A DNA stretch of 64,000 nt from Streptomyces sp. CB01580. GTDB lineage: Bacteria > Actinomycetota > Actinomycetes > Streptomycetales > Streptomycetaceae. The notes under the pieces were generated by a model that did not search any database, had not been told where the DNA came from, and worked only from the letters and a program-made list of their open reading frames with translations. The stretch covers positions 62,001 through 126,000 of the forward strand of contig NZ_LIXJ01000017.1 in NCBI RefSeq assembly GCF_001905795.1. Direction: 5' to 3'. Shown here piece by piece: positions 16,001 to 34,067 of the stretch. The position numbers were made by a program, and so were the translations under genes. Within the stretch, counting starts at the first letter, position 1. The number at the start of each line of letters is the position of its first letter.

Positions 16001-17928
16001 CGCACCCCGTGCGCGCGCCACACCTCGGCCAGCGACACCATGATCGCCCACAGCGCGGGCTGGACCACGTCCACCCGCTCCATGGGGCGGCGCTCCCGGA
16101 CGGTCTCGACGAGGTCCCAGTCGGTGAAGGGGGCGAGCGCCTCGGCGCAGTCGGCCATGGCCGCCGCGAACACCGGTGAGCCGTCGAGCAGTTCGGCGGC
16201 CATGCCGGCCCACTGGGAGCCCTGCCCGGGGAAGACGAACGCGATGCGGGACTCCCCCGCCGGTGCGCCGCGCACCACGTCGGACGCCGGATCGTCCTCG
16301 GCCAGGGCGGCGAGCCGCGCGGTGATCGTGGCCGGGTCGGCGCCGATGACGACGGCCCGCCGGTCCAGGGCGGCGCGGGTGGTGGCCAGGGCGTAGGCGA
16401 TGTCGGGGACGAGGTCGGCGCCGGTCTCCAGGTGGTCGAGGAGGCGGCGTGCCTGGGCGGCCAGGGCCGGTTCGTCCCGGGCGGAGAGCACCAGCGGCAG
16501 CGGCCGGTCCCAGACGGGTTCCCCGGTGCACGGCTCGGGTTCGGGGGCCGCCTCGACGATGACATGGGCGTTGGTGCCGGAGATACCGAAGGAGGACACT
16601 GCGGCGCGGCGGGGCTCCGCCGCGTCCGGCCAGTCGCGGGCCTCGCCGAGCAGTTCGACGGCGCCGGACTCCCAGTCGACCCGGGTGGTGGGGTGCTCGG
16701 CGTGCAGCGTCCTCGGCAGTCTGCCGTGGCGCATGGCCATCACCATCTTGATGACGCCCGCGACCCCGGCGGCGGCCTGGGTGTGCCCGATGTTGGACTT
16801 GACCGAGCCCAGCCACAGGGGTTCGCCGGCCGGCCGGTCCTGTCCGTAGGTGGCGAGCAGCGCCTGGGCCTCGATGGGGTCGCCGAGCGGGGTGCCGGTG
16901 CCGTGCGCCTCCACGGCGTGCACCTGGTGGGGTTCCAGGCGGGCGTCGGCGAGCGCGGCGCGGATGACGCGTTGCTGGGAGGGGCCGTTGGGCGCGGTCA
17001 GCCCGTTCGAGGCGCCGTCCTGGTTGACGGCGGTGCCGCGGACGACGGCGAGGACGCGGTGGCCGTTGCGGCGGGCGTCGGAGAGCCGTTCCAGCAGGAG
17101 CATGCCGACGCCCTCGCCCCAGCCGGTGCCGTCGGCGCCCTCCGCGAAGGACTTGCAGCGGCCGTCCAGGGCGAGCCCGCGCTGGCGGGAGAAGTCGATG
17201 AAGGTGTCCGGGGTGGACATCACGGTCACGCCCCCGGCCAGGGCGAGGGCGCACTCGCCGGTGCGCAGGGCCTGCACGGCCAGGTGGAGGGCGACCAGCG
17301 AGGAGGAGCAGGCGGTGTCGACGGTGACGGCGGGGCCCTCCAGGCCGAGCGTGTAGGAGACGCGGCCGGAGGCGACGCTGCCGAGGTTGCCGTTGCCGAG
17401 GTAGCCCTCGACGCCCTCCGGTACGTCGGTGAGCCAGCTGCCGTAGTCGTGGTACATGACCCCGGCGTAGATGCCGGTGCGGCTGCCGCGCAGGGTGTGC
17501 GGGTCGATGCCGCCGCGCTCGAACGCCTCCCAGGCGGTCTCCAGCAGCAGCCTCTGCTGCGGGTCCATGGCGAGGGCCTCGCGCGGGCTGATACCGAAGA
17601 AGCCCGGGTCGAACCGCGGTGCGTCGTGGAGGAATCCGCCCTCGCGCACATGGGTCCTGCCGGGGGCGTCGGGGTCGGGATCGTAGATGGCGTCGACGTC
17701 CCAGTCCCGGTCGTCCGGGAAGTCGCCCACGGCGTCCACTCCGGCGTCGACCAGCTGCCACAGCTGTTCGGGCGTGCCGACGCCGCCGGGGTAGCGGCAG
17801 CTCATGGCGACGACGGCGACGGGCTCGTGCGCCGCTTCGGCGATCCGGTCGTTCTGTCGGCGCAGCCGCTCGTTCTCGAGCATGGCCTCGCGCAGCGCCT
17901 CGACGATCTGCTCGACGGATGTGTCCAC
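7048..17928 (-). CDS. Type I polyketide synthase, modules 3 and 4 (KS-AT-DH-KR-ACP twice)
   Basis: A protein of about 3,626 residues. Order by approximate residue: N-terminal docking helix 1-35 (VDTSVEQIVEALREAMLEN), KS3 (Cys ~205), AT3 (GHSQGE ~650, YASH ~781, so methylmalonyl-CoA), DH3 (HAVSGTPLLP ~986), KR3 (GGTGVLG ~1439, LDD motif, so B-type), ACP3 (GFDSL ~1738), KS4 (Cys ~1977), AT4 (GHSIGE ~2440, HAFH ~2537, malonyl-CoA), DH4 (HAVAGVVLVP ~2742), KR4 (GGTGSLG ~3185, LDD), ACP4 (GVDSL ~3491), C-terminal docking region. No ER is present. All catalytic motifs are intact, so each module should leave a double bond. GTG at 17928 is chosen over an in-frame start at 18120 because the docking helix begins there, GGAG lies 11 nt upstream, and the extra 64 residues would be Pro/Thr-rich junk. 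It follows the first PKS by 202 bp and is probably co-transcribed with it. Confidence 0.95.
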   Translation of the reverse strand: MDTSVEQIVEALREAMLENERLRRQNDRIAEAAHEPVAVVAMSCRYPGGVGTPEQLWQLVDAGVDAVGDFPDDRDWDVDAIYDPDPDAPGRTHVREGGFLHDAPRFDPGFFGISPREALAMDPQQRLLLETAWEAFERGGIDPHTLRGSRTGIYAGVMYHDYGSWLTDVPEGVEGYLGNGNLGSVASGRVSYTLGLEGPAVTVDTACSSSLVALHLAVQALRTGECALALAGGVTVMSTPDTFIDFSRQRGLALDGRCKSFAEGADGTGWGEGVGMLLLERLSDARRNGHRVLAVVRGTAVNQDGASNGLTAPNGPSQQRVIRAALADARLEPHQVHAVEAHGTGTPLGDPIEAQALLATYGQDRPAGEPLWLGSVKSNIGHTQAAAGVAGVIKMVMAMRHGRLPRTLHAEHPTTRVDWESGAVELLGEARDWPDAAEPRRAAVSSFGISGTNAHVIVEAAPEPEPCTGEPVWDRPLPLVLSARDEPALAAQARRLLDHLETGADLVPDIAYALATTRAALDRRAVVIGADPATITARLAALAEDDPASDVVRGAPAGESRIAFVFPGQGSQWAGMAAELLDGSPVFAAAMADCAEALAPFTDWDLVETVRERRPMERVDVVQPALWAIMVSLAEVWRAHGVRPAAVIGHSQGEIAAACVAGALSLSDGARVVALRSRAIAEVLSGPADSGAAPGNGASGPTGSGPTGSGRGACGRGGMMSVALPESRARELVAAHDGRVAVAAVNGASSVVLSGDADVLDALRGTIVADGGRAKRLPVDYASHCAHVESIRERLLTDLAGVRARAADVPFYSTVTGAVLDTTALTADYWYTNLRRSVLFEPTTRALLDSGYGIFVECSPHPVLLNSIEETADAVGATVTGLGSLRRDDGGAERLLTSLGEAFVAGVPVDWSEVFTGMPVRAADLPTYPFQRERYWLGRSAASGDVTAAGLRATTHPLLGAAVQVAGGGTLFTGRLSVSTTPWLADHAVSGTPLLPGTALVELALSAGHELGYGHVAELTLQAPLVLPGRAAVQFQVHVAAADEDGHRALSVHSRPEGADDTDWTAHATGLLAPRTAPPGFDLAQWPPRGAEPVPVDDAYDTLAALGYDYGPAFQGLRAVWRRGDETFAEVELPDEAGAFGLHPALFDAALHADGLRTAPPDTDAPGARGQGAARLPFVWTGVSLYASGATALRVRIRGGDTLSLDLADPTGAPVAAVEALVSRPVDPAALTSPVRDDDLYRLDWQALPVPVADAPAYAVLDERGTAAADAAADWVVLPVSGDGGDPVGGVRAVTGRVLAAVRDWLADERTAGARLVVLTAGAVATGAEDVTDLAGAAVWGLVRAAQGEHPDRFVLVDAVAHDDGGESASGPGVSATDRVTEAVRAAAASGEPQLALREGTVRVPRLARAAVTGTAAVPAFDRPAPDPHGTVLITGGTGVLGAVVARHLATEHGVRRLVLAGRSGTASDDFGDLAERGTEVVVARCDAAERDQLAALLADMPAERPLTAVIHLAGVLDDGLVTDQTPERLDAVLRPKADAAWNLHELTRDLDLSAFVLFSSAAGTIDGAGQSGYAAANAFLDGLAAHRAAQGLPALSLAWGFWEQRTGMTAHLTDADVERMARAGVRPLPTEQGLRLLDAALAADVPLLLPVGLDPRALRGADDVPAVLRALVPAPARRTAASRATAVSAAERLAALGAAERHAALTELVRTQVAAVLGHGADMVLDPRRSFREAGFDSLTAVELRNRLGNAVGLRLPATLVFDHPDAEALVRYLKTELFGADPEDAEVSTGIKAVVPGAAYEPDEPVAIVGMACRYPGGVTTPEELWRLVADGVDGIGAFPDDRGWNLDTLYDPEPGKPGHCSTRAGGFLYDAADFDHDFFGIGPREALAMDPQQRLLLETSWEALERAGIDPHSVRGSRTGVFAGVMYHDYGSRLRDVPEAVRDYLGNGSLGSIASGRIAYTLGLEGPALTVDTACSSSLVALHLAAQALRRGECGLALAGGVSVMSTVDTFVDFSRQRNLAADGRAKSFAEGADGTALSEGVGVLVLERLSDARRSGRRVWGVVRGSAVNQDGASNGLTAPNGPAQQRVIREAWVAAGVSGGGVDVVEAHGTGTVLGDPIEAQALLATYGRGRGGGDPLWLGSVKSNVGHAQAAAGVAGVMKMVLAMGAGWLPATLHVDEPSRKVDWGSGRVRLLTEGREWVRGDRPRRAGVSSFGISGTNAHVILEEAPDEDTPAHDGTEPHAPLLPVVVSGATPEALAAQAARLRTAADERITDLAHTLATGRAALTHRAAVVARDKDELLAALDALAGARTPGTAVRADAAASVGTTDTVVRGRPVAGRTAFLFTGQGAQRLGMGRGLYDAHPLFRRALDEACEALDAHLDRPLREVMWAGSGTEEAESLDHTLYTQSALFAVETALYRLLEAYGVRPDRLAGHSIGELAAAHAAGVWDLADAARLVTARGRLMQALPDGGAMLALDATEDEVLAHLGPEVSVAAVNGPRAVVVSGTRAAVDAVAAAFTGRRVKRLRVSHAFHSPLMDPMLAEFEKTARELRYAAPAIPLVSNVTGTHATEDELCTPEYWVRHAREAVRFGDAVRALEADGVRTFLELGPDAVLSAMGAHAVTDPERSAFVPALRRDRDEEATFAALLGTAHVRGLAVDWPRAFAGTGARRVELPTYAFRRRRLWLTDGPGAARTDGTDGTATGHPMLGTALTLAAADTVALTGRLSPATHPWLADHAVAGVVLVPGSAFVEFALQAGDRTGCPQVEELTLERPLALPGHGSVQLQVAAEAPDADGRRRLTVHARPEETDAHWTRHATGVLAPRPVPEPDPVTAWPPTGAVPVDVTGTYDHLAEQGYGYGPTFRCLRAAWRLGDEVFAELALPEVDFGIDPGPGSDLDPVSFPGPDPADGFGLHPALLDSALHAIDLLDGQDPTVMTLPFSWEGVTLYATGARVLRLRLTPHGTDRMTLRLYDGTGAPVAEAASLRIRRVTAEQLNAAAPAPGELLTLRWTRLEAPADATAPGPRTLTMTADPAAGVADDLPALARETAVRTLTALRNHLADGPADEPLVVVTRHAVAVDGPPDPAQAVIWGLVRSAAVEHPGRFVLADTDGDPASAAALPAAVATGVPELALRGGTVYVPELARTDAPGTVPETAPGPAPTVPLNPEGTVLITGGTGSLGRLLARHLAERHGARHLLLVGRGGRTPDGDTGTDPQTREEPVAPGARVTVAACDVTDRAAVAGLLASVPDAHPLTAVVHAAGVLDDALLTDLTPERMEAVMRPKTDAAWHLHELTRGLDLDSFVLFSSAAGTLGAAGQANYAAGNAFLDALAAHRRAQGLPALSLGWGLWDTGEGMAAGLGETELRRLARDGILPLPADRALTLFDRALTTDAPLVLPVRVRITEDAPALVRALAPTPAASRRTVRTATAAPSAPQPAESLPRRLTGLGAEAAMRLLVDTVCAHVADVLGHGSGSAVDPERPLGDLGVDSLAALELRNRLGAETGLRLSTTLTFDHPTSEALAQHLYEELGSPGIERSDDAPVDIEAEVARLETLLGTALEPTALDDDRRARVATRLRALTARWDDPDPTTDGTDAGKGLESATADELFGILDEELGSFD
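11250..11797 (-). other. Segment of KS4 with foreign codon usage (recombination patch)
   Basis: Within the C-terminal half of KS4 the coding strand changes from C-ending to G/T-ending codons (TTG for Leu, GTG for Val, GGG for Gly, GAT, TAT). On the plus strand this is a sharp switch to C-rich sequence. The block runs roughly from the ERLSDARR region through HGTGT and KSNVGH to SSFGISGTNAH, then normal usage resumes on both sides. The protein stays conserved and in frame. This is the signature of a KS segment imported by homologous recombination from another PKS; edges are approximate. Confidence 0.7.
15776..15885 (-). repeat. Gly/Ser/Pro-rich insertion in AT3 built on a 15-bp repeat
   Basis: Inside AT3, between the VVALRSRAI helix and the MMSVALPE strand, about 28 extra residues occur (GNGASGPTGSGPTGSGRG and flanks). 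At the DNA level a 15-bp unit, GAACCGGTGGGCCCC, is present in tandem twice. Methylmalonyl ATs usually have a short GRGGM loop here. The insertion lies on the surface between conserved elements, so the AT may still work. Confidence 0.6.
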
Positions 17929-18130
17929 GGTCGGTGTCGCTCCTAGCTGACTCGGCGGCGCTGGTGACGCGGTGCGGGTGACGCGGTCCGGAATTGCGGG
18001 TGACGCGCTGGAGGTGCTGCGGAGGTACGGCTGAGGTGCTCCGGCCGTACGGGGGTGGGTCGTACGGTCCGGATGTGCGGCCGGTGCCGGACGCGGCGCG
18101 TGGTCCGCGCGGTCCGGCACCGGGGCGGTC

Positions 18131-29254
<11,124 letters not shown>

Positions 29255-29310
29255 CCACGTGTCTCCACTTCCGGCCGTCACCGTCGTCACCGTTCTCCGC
29301 CTTTTTCCTC

Positions 29311-29355
29311 ACCGTAATGACGCCCCCGAAGGGGCCGTACCCTTAAGCACCCCTA
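29311..29355 (-). promoter_or_regulatory. Cluster-type promoter for the first PKS gene
   Basis: Read on the minus strand: TAGGGGTGCT then TAAGGGT, 22 nt, then TACGGT as -10 (29316-29311). The proximal box overlaps the stop codon of the mutase large-subunit gene, so the PKS genes have their own promoter even though they follow the starter operon closely. Confidence 0.6.
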
Positions 29356-30662
29356 AGCAGGGAGTCGTTCGACCCAGCTGTTTCCAAGGGGACTTGGAGG
29401 TCGAATGAACGCCTCACGTAGGACAGGGAATCGAGGAGTTCCGCGGCGGTGACGGCATGTGCCGGACGCACGTCGGCGACACCGGTCAGCGGCATCCTCC
29501 CGACATCCGCCCAGCGCAGCCGGCCGTCCGCCGCGATGTAGCTCCTGCTGCGTCCGGCGTTGTCCGGGTGCAGGCAGTAGGGGACGTCCAACCGGCCTTC
29601 GGCGAACGCCTTCAGCAGTGCGGCGCCGGGGTCGTCGTCCAGGTTGAGCACCGCGTCGACCAGCGCGTACGCCTCGGCGTACGTCTCCGTCGCGGTGCCG
29701 TCCAGCGGGGCGCGGGCGGTGCGCGCGGCGGCGTCGGCCGCGTGTTCCAGGGCGGCGACGTTCTCCGCCACCGTCGGGATGCGCCGGGATTCCGCGACGG
29801 TCTTCACGATGAGGCGTTCCGAGCCGCTCGCGACGGTCAGTGCGGCGGCTTCGGCGAGCAGTCGGCGGGCCCCGTGCTCCGTCTCCGGGAACAGTCCCAT
29901 GTAGGCGTAGACGACGACGTGCCATTCGGTGTCCGGGAGGAACCTCGCGCACAGGCTGCGCAATGCGGCCACCGCCTCGGCGTCCTGACGCGGATGCGTC
30001 TGCTGGGCGTAGCTCACGGAAATGCTCCGGATTCCGTGTCGCCGGAAGAACAGCGCCTCCAGCACGCTGATCGCCACGAGGAGCCCGGACGGGCAGAGCT
30101 GACCCAGCATGCAGCCGCCGAAGGTCTCCAGATGCGGTTCCGCGCCGCTCGTCGTGCGCAGGGTGGCGAGCAGTTCGCAGGACTCGGACCAGTGGGCGAC
30201 GGACTCGCGCAAGGGGACCCTGCCGTACGGCAGGCAGTAGGAGACCGGCCCGCCCTCCGACGCGTCGAGTCCCACGGCCATCAGTGCCCGGAAGATGTGC
30301 TGGGGTGCCGCCGAGCCGTGCCGTACCTGCACCGGGAAGGCGGGGCCGTGGATCCCGTCGAGGACCCGGCCGGTGGTGGTGGTCTCGTGGCTGGCCAGCG
30401 GATAGCCGTTGAGGTCGGCGCCTTCGAGGACGGCGAGCTGCGCCGACTCCAGGTCGCCGACCCGGGTGTAGCTGTCCAGGGTGAGCGTGCCGACGGTCGT
30501 CGCGGCGGCGTCCCGGGTGGCGAGCAGCCCGGTCCGCATCCGGTCCGGGTCGCTCATGCCCATCCGGGGCTGTACCACCAGCCGTCCGGCGTCGTGGGCC
30601 CGGCGCACGAACGCGCCGAACCCGGCGCCGGACGCATCGGGGCCCGCCGGGGCAGCGGTCAC
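29343..30662 (-). CDS. Glutamate mutase (methylaspartate mutase) large subunit, VinI-like
   Basis: A protein of 439 residues, somewhat shorter than clostridial GlmE (about 480) as in the macrolactam clusters. With the small subunit and adenosylcobalamin it should convert L-glutamate to 3-methylaspartate, the precursor of the 3-amino-2-methylpropionate starter. Recognisable family stretches include VQPRMGMSDPDRM near 31-43, a GGPVSYCLPYGRVPL segment near 137-151, and LETFGGCMLGQLCP near 179-192. Its GTG start overlaps the stop of the small-subunit gene as GTGA, indicating translational coupling and equal expression. The 3' end overlaps the promoter of the first PKS. Confidence 0.93.
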   Translation of the reverse strand: MTAAPAGPDASGAGFGAFVRRAHDAGRLVVQPRMGMSDPDRMRTGLLATRDAAATTVGTLTLDSYTRVGDLESAQLAVLEGADLNGYPLASHETTTTGRVLDGIHGPAFPVQVRHGSAAPQHIFRALMAVGLDASEGGPVSYCLPYGRVPLRESVAHWSESCELLATLRTTSGAEPHLETFGGCMLGQLCPSGLLVAISVLEALFFRRHGIRSISVSYAQQTHPRQDAEAVAALRSLCARFLPDTEWHVVVYAYMGLFPETEHGARRLLAEAAALTVASGSERLIVKTVAESRRIPTVAENVAALEHAADAAARTARAPLDGTATETYAEAYALVDAVLNLDDDPGAALLKAFAEGRLDVPYCLHPDNAGRSRSYIAADGRLRWADVGRMPLTGVADVRPAHAVTAAELLDSLSYVRRSFDLQVPLETAGSNDSLLRGA

Positions 30663-31108
30663 ACCAGGGCTCGCTGGGGCAGCGCGTCGAGCATTCCCCG
30701 GAAGACGGTGACGCCTTCGGCGCTGTCGTCGAAGACCGCGTCGTAACCGGCGGCGCGCAGCGCGGTCGTCTCCGACTCGTCGCAGGGTCCGGCGATGCCG
30801 AGCTTGCCGCCGATGACGACGGGTACGGCGGCGAGCGCGGGGTGCTCGCGCAGCCGGGTGACCGTGCGCATGCCGTCGTGGTAGCCGTGCCCGTTGACGC
30901 TGCTGATCACGACGAGGGCGGGGTCGTGGGACACGGCCTCGCGGATCAGTAGGTCCTCGGGCACGCAGGGGCCGAGGTTGACCACACGGTGGCCGTGCTC
31001 CTCGATCAGGAGCTGGAGGTAGACCAGGTTCCAGGTGTGCGAGTCGGAGATGCCGCCGGCCACGAGCACGGGCCGGTCGCCGGGGGCGGGGGTGGGGACG
31101 TCACTCAT
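30659..31108 (-). CDS. Glutamate mutase small (B12-binding) subunit, VinH-like
   Basis: A protein of 149 residues with a cobalamin-binding Rossmann fold. The B12 motif is present but modified: residues 22-27 read DSHTWN where the family consensus is DxHxxG, so the lower-ligand His is kept while the following Gly is Asn. The later elements, ISSVNGHG and VVIGGKLGI, match the usual SxL and GG loops. ATG at 31108 overlaps the decarboxylase stop as TGATG, and its own stop overlaps the large-subunit start, so decarboxylase, small and large subunits form one coupled block. Confidence 0.92.
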   Translation of the reverse strand: MSDVPTPAPGDRPVLVAGGISDSHTWNLVYLQLLIEEHGHRVVNLGPCVPEDLLIREAVSHDPALVVISSVNGHGYHDGMRTVTRLREHPALAAVPVVIGGKLGIAGPCDESETTALRAAGYDAVFDDSAEGVTVFRGMLDALPQRALV

Positions 31109-32391
31109 CACAGGGCCTGTCCGTGTTCATAGGTTCGGATGTGCTGGATACGGGAGACGGAGACGAGGTCGTCGCCGCGGACGACGATCTCGGCGGGAGC
31201 GGGCCTGCCGAGGAACATCAGCAGGCTGGCGGTGGGTCCGTAGGAACCGGCGTTGGGGACGGTCAGCAGGTCCCCGGGGGCCGGGTCGGGCAGCGGGACG
31301 GCCCGGCCGAGCAGATCGCCGGGGGTGCACAGCGGTCCGGCGAGGTGGGCCGGGGTGCCGTCGGTGCCGACGGACTCGTGCGGTTCGACGGAGACCGGCA
31401 GGATGCGGCCGAGGCCGGACATCCCGCCGAAGGTGTTGATGCCGGCGTCGAGGACGGCGTAGCGGGTGCCCCGGCTGTCCTTGACGTTGACAACGGTGGT
31501 GAGCAGGGAGCCGCTGTCGGCGACCAGGTAGCGGCCCGACTCGCAGGCGATGCGCGGGGCGCCGTCCCGCCAGCCGGGGAAGTGCTCGTCGAGCGAGGCG
31601 GTCAGGGCGTCGCGCAGTCCGCCGTAGGCGGGGCGGTGTCCCTGGACCGCGTACGGGGCGGCGAAGCCGCCGCCGATGTCGACGAAGCGGAACGGCACGC
31701 CGAGGGCGTCCCGGAGCGCGGCGGCGGTGGCGATGGTGTGCCGGAACTCGGCGACGAGGCTCGCCTCGTCCTTGGCGTTGCTGAGCGGGAAGAAGTGGAG
31801 TCCGGCCAGGGTGGTGCCGGGCACCTCGCGCAGTTCGGCGGCGAGCCCGGGCAGGGTCTCGCTGTCGAAGCCGAACTGCGAGGGCACACCGGTCATGCGG
31901 ATGCTGGTGGCCGCCGCCCCGGTCGCGTTGTTGACCCGGATCAGGCAGTCGGCGGTGACGCCGAGCCGTACGGCCGTCTCGCCGACGCGCCGCAGATCGC
32001 CGAGGGATTCGACGGAGAACATCCGCACGCCCCGGGTCATCGCCTCGGCCAGTTCCCCGGTGGTCTTGCCCGGACCGGTGTACAGCACCTCGCTGCCGTC
32101 GTACCCGGCCCGCAGCACGGCGTCGAGTTCGCCGACGGAGCTGATCTCCGCTCGACAGGCGCGGGTGTTGCGAGTGTCGCGGGCGTTGTGGGAGCCGTCG
32201 GTCCCGTGGGCGGCGCCGGTGCGCAGTTCGCGCAGGATCTCCGGGTGCGGGTTGGCCTTGGCCGCGTAGAACACGGCGACCTCGTCGGGCAGTGCGGCGA
32301 ACAGGTCGTCGCGCGCCGCCGCGACCCGGTCCAGGTCGTAGACGTAGGCGGGGGTGCCGAAGCGCCGGGCGAGTTCGGTGGGGCCGGTCAC
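31108..32391 (-). CDS. PLP-dependent (fold type III) decarboxylase, VinO-like
   Basis: A protein of 427 residues of the diaminopimelate/ornithine decarboxylase group. The PLP Lys is at residue 45 (YAAKANPHPE), with a VDIGGGFAAPY glycine loop, CESGRYL for phosphate binding, and the GPLCTPGD Cys motif of the second subunit's active site. By analogy with VinO it decarboxylates 3-methylaspartyl-ACP to 3-amino-2-methylpropionyl-ACP. A loop near residues 64-80 (GTDGSHNARDTRNTRACRAE) is unusually rich in Asn, Arg and Thr. GTG at 32391 is chosen because it overlaps the upstream ligase stop (GTGA), the same coupling used elsewhere in this operon. Confidence 0.92.
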   Translation of the reverse strand: MTGPTELARRFGTPAYVYDLDRVAAARDDLFAALPDEVAVFYAAKANPHPEILRELRTGAAHGTDGSHNARDTRNTRACRAEISSVGELDAVLRAGYDGSEVLYTGPGKTTGELAEAMTRGVRMFSVESLGDLRRVGETAVRLGVTADCLIRVNNATGAAATSIRMTGVPSQFGFDSETLPGLAAELREVPGTTLAGLHFFPLSNAKDEASLVAEFRHTIATAAALRDALGVPFRFVDIGGGFAAPYAVQGHRPAYGGLRDALTASLDEHFPGWRDGAPRIACESGRYLVADSGSLLTTVVNVKDSRGTRYAVLDAGINTFGGMSGLGRILPVSVEPHESVGTDGTPAHLAGPLCTPGDLLGRAVPLPDPAPGDLLTVPNAGSYGPTASLLMFLGRPAPAEIVVRGDDLVSVSRIQHIRTYEHGQAL

Positions 32392-34067
32392 GGCGTGGAC
32401 GTTCCTTCCGGGTTCTCCAGGATGTGGACGAGCCGCTTGCGGTCGTGCTTGCCGTGCGGGGTCAGCGGCAGTTCGTCGACGACGCGGCTGACCCCGGGCA
32501 CCTTGGCGGGCTCCAGTCGCAGGGACAGCTCCCTGAGCAGGACGTGCGGGTCGATGTCGCCCTCGGCGAAGACCGCGAGGTCCCGGCCGGGGGCGGGCGG
32601 CAGGACGGCGGCGGCGCGGACGCCGGGGATGTCCGTGGCGGCGGCCTCGATCTCGGTGGTGCTCATGCGGACGCCCTTGTGCTTGAACATGTCGTCCCGA
32701 CGGCCCTCGTAGAACAGGAATCCGTCCTCGTCGACGTGCCCGAAGTCGCCGGTGTGCAGGCGTAGTCCGCCGTCGGGAGCACGCCGGAAGGCACGCCCGG
32801 TCTGCTCCGGCGCGCGCCAGTAGCCCGGCATGACGTGCGGTCCCTCGACGACGATCTCCCCCGTCCGCCAGGGCGGCAGCGGAGTGCCTTCGTCGTCGAC
32901 GACGAAGGCACGGGTGCCGGGGAGCGGCCGGCCGACCGATTCGGGCTTGGCGTCCTGGTGTTCGGGGGGCAGCACGGAGACGCGTTTGCACTCCGTCTGC
33001 CCGAACTGGGTGATCACCTCGGCGCCGGGGAACGCCGTACGCAGCCCGTCGGCGGTGGTCTTCGGCAGCGCGGCACCGGTGTTGGTGAACATGCGGACGG
33101 AGGATTCCCGGCGCGGTTCGCGTTCGGCGAGCGCGCAGATCATGGTGGCCAGGGACGGCACGATGGGGACGACCGTGGCCCCGGTCTCCCGGATGCGGCG
33201 CAGCAGCGCCAGGTCGGACTCGCCGTCGGCGAGCACGAGGCTGCTGTGTCCGGCGGCGGTGAGCAGCACCTTGTAGAGGCCATAGTCCCAGGAGATGGGG
33301 AAGCGGCAGAAGACCACGTCGTCGGGCCGGTAGCCGAGTTCGAGGTTGATGGCCTCGGTCGCGAAGACCATCCGACCGTGCGGGCAGACGACGGCCTTGG
33401 GGGCTGCGGTGGACCCCGAGGTGTAGACGAGGACGGCGATGTCCTCGTGGCCGACGGGACCGCCGTCCCCGCGCGCCTCCATCTCGCGCAGTTCGGTGAT
33501 CTCCTGCCAGGTCCTTTCCAGGCCGTGCACGGGGATCCCGTCCGCGAGCGCGGCGACGCGGTCGACGGCGGGGTCGGTGACGATCACCAGCGAGGGTTCC
33601 GCGTTCTCGACGACCGCGCGCAGGTGGTAGCCCTTCATGCCGGTGTTGACGGGGACGAGGACGGCGCCCCGGCGCGCCGTGCCGTACAGCAGGGCGACGA
33701 GTTCGCGGGTGCTGGGCAGCTGCACCAGGACCCGGTCGCCGTGCCCCACACCCTGTGCCCCCAGCCAGGCGTCGACGGCGTGGCTCCGGGCGGTGAGCTC
33801 CCGGTAGGTCCACTGCCCGGCGCTGTCGGCGACCGCCGTCGCATCGGGGTGTTCGGCGGTGGCCTCGTCGAGCAGGTCGTGCACCAGGGCGTCGATGCGA
33901 GCCCGCGTTGTCGTTCGACCGTTCACGGCGGTTCCTGCCGTCCTTCCTGTCGCCCCCATCGCTTCTGTCGCTCCCGTAGCCCTTGTTGCTCCTGTTGCTC
34001 CTGTTGCTCCTGTTGCTCCTGCGACGGTGGCTGTGGCTTTTTCTGTCGCTGCTTTCGTTCCTGTCAC
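32388..34067 (-). CDS. Beta-amino acid (3-methylaspartate) adenylating ligase, VinN-like
   Basis: An ANL-superfamily ligase of 559 residues from GTG 34067, or 512 from GTG 33926. Motifs: VLVYTSGSTAAPKA (A3), QFGQTECKR (A5 region), LHTGDFGHVDEDG (A7) and LPLTPHGKHDRK with the catalytic Lys (A10). The CKR after QTE resembles the Lys-Arg pair that, as I recall, reads the side carboxylate in VinN, so this is the likely 3-methylaspartate ligase loading the free ACP. The 34067 start overlaps the previous stop (GTGA) behind AGGAGG, but makes the first 46 residues a GAT-repeat tail from a 9-bp tandem repeat. GTG 33926, with AGGA 7 nt upstream, would begin at the normal N-terminus. The true start is uncertain. 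Confidence 0.88.
   Translation of the reverse strand: MTGTKAATEKATATVAGATGATGATGATRATGATEAMGATGRTAGTAVNGRTTTRARIDALVHDLLDEATAEHPDATAVADSAGQWTYRELTARSHAVDAWLGAQGVGHGDRVLVQLPSTRELVALLYGTARRGAVLVPVNTGMKGYHLRAVVENAEPSLVIVTDPAVDRVAALADGIPVHGLERTWQEITELREMEARGDGGPVGHEDIAVLVYTSGSTAAPKAVVCPHGRMVFATEAINLELGYRPDDVVFCRFPISWDYGLYKVLLTAAGHSSLVLADGESDLALLRRIRETGATVVPIVPSLATMICALAEREPRRESSVRMFTNTGAALPKTTADGLRTAFPGAEVITQFGQTECKRVSVLPPEHQDAKPESVGRPLPGTRAFVVDDEGTPLPPWRTGEIVVEGPHVMPGYWRAPEQTGRAFRRAPDGGLRLHTGDFGHVDEDGFLFYEGRRDDMFKHKGVRMSTTEIEAAATDIPGVRAAAVLPPAPGRDLAVFAEGDIDPHVLLRELSLRLEPAKVPGVSRVVDELPLTPHGKHDRKRLVHILENPEGTSTP
33983..34020 (-). repeat. 9-bp tandem repeat (four units) at the ligase N-terminus
   Basis: On the plus strand TTGCTCCTG is repeated about four times, followed by degenerate units on both sides. 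Read on the coding strand it gives AGGAGCAAC, encoding Gly-Ala-Thr and carrying a Shine-Dalgarno-like AGGAG in every unit. It lies between the stop of the VinM-like gene and the conserved start of the VinN-like enzyme. Confidence 0.85.

Noticed and set aside
17929..18120. Extended N-terminus of the second PKS gene from a start at 18120
   Set aside because: The added residues are Pro/Thr/Arg-rich and unlike a docking helix. GTG 17928 has GGAG upstream and begins a standard docking segment.
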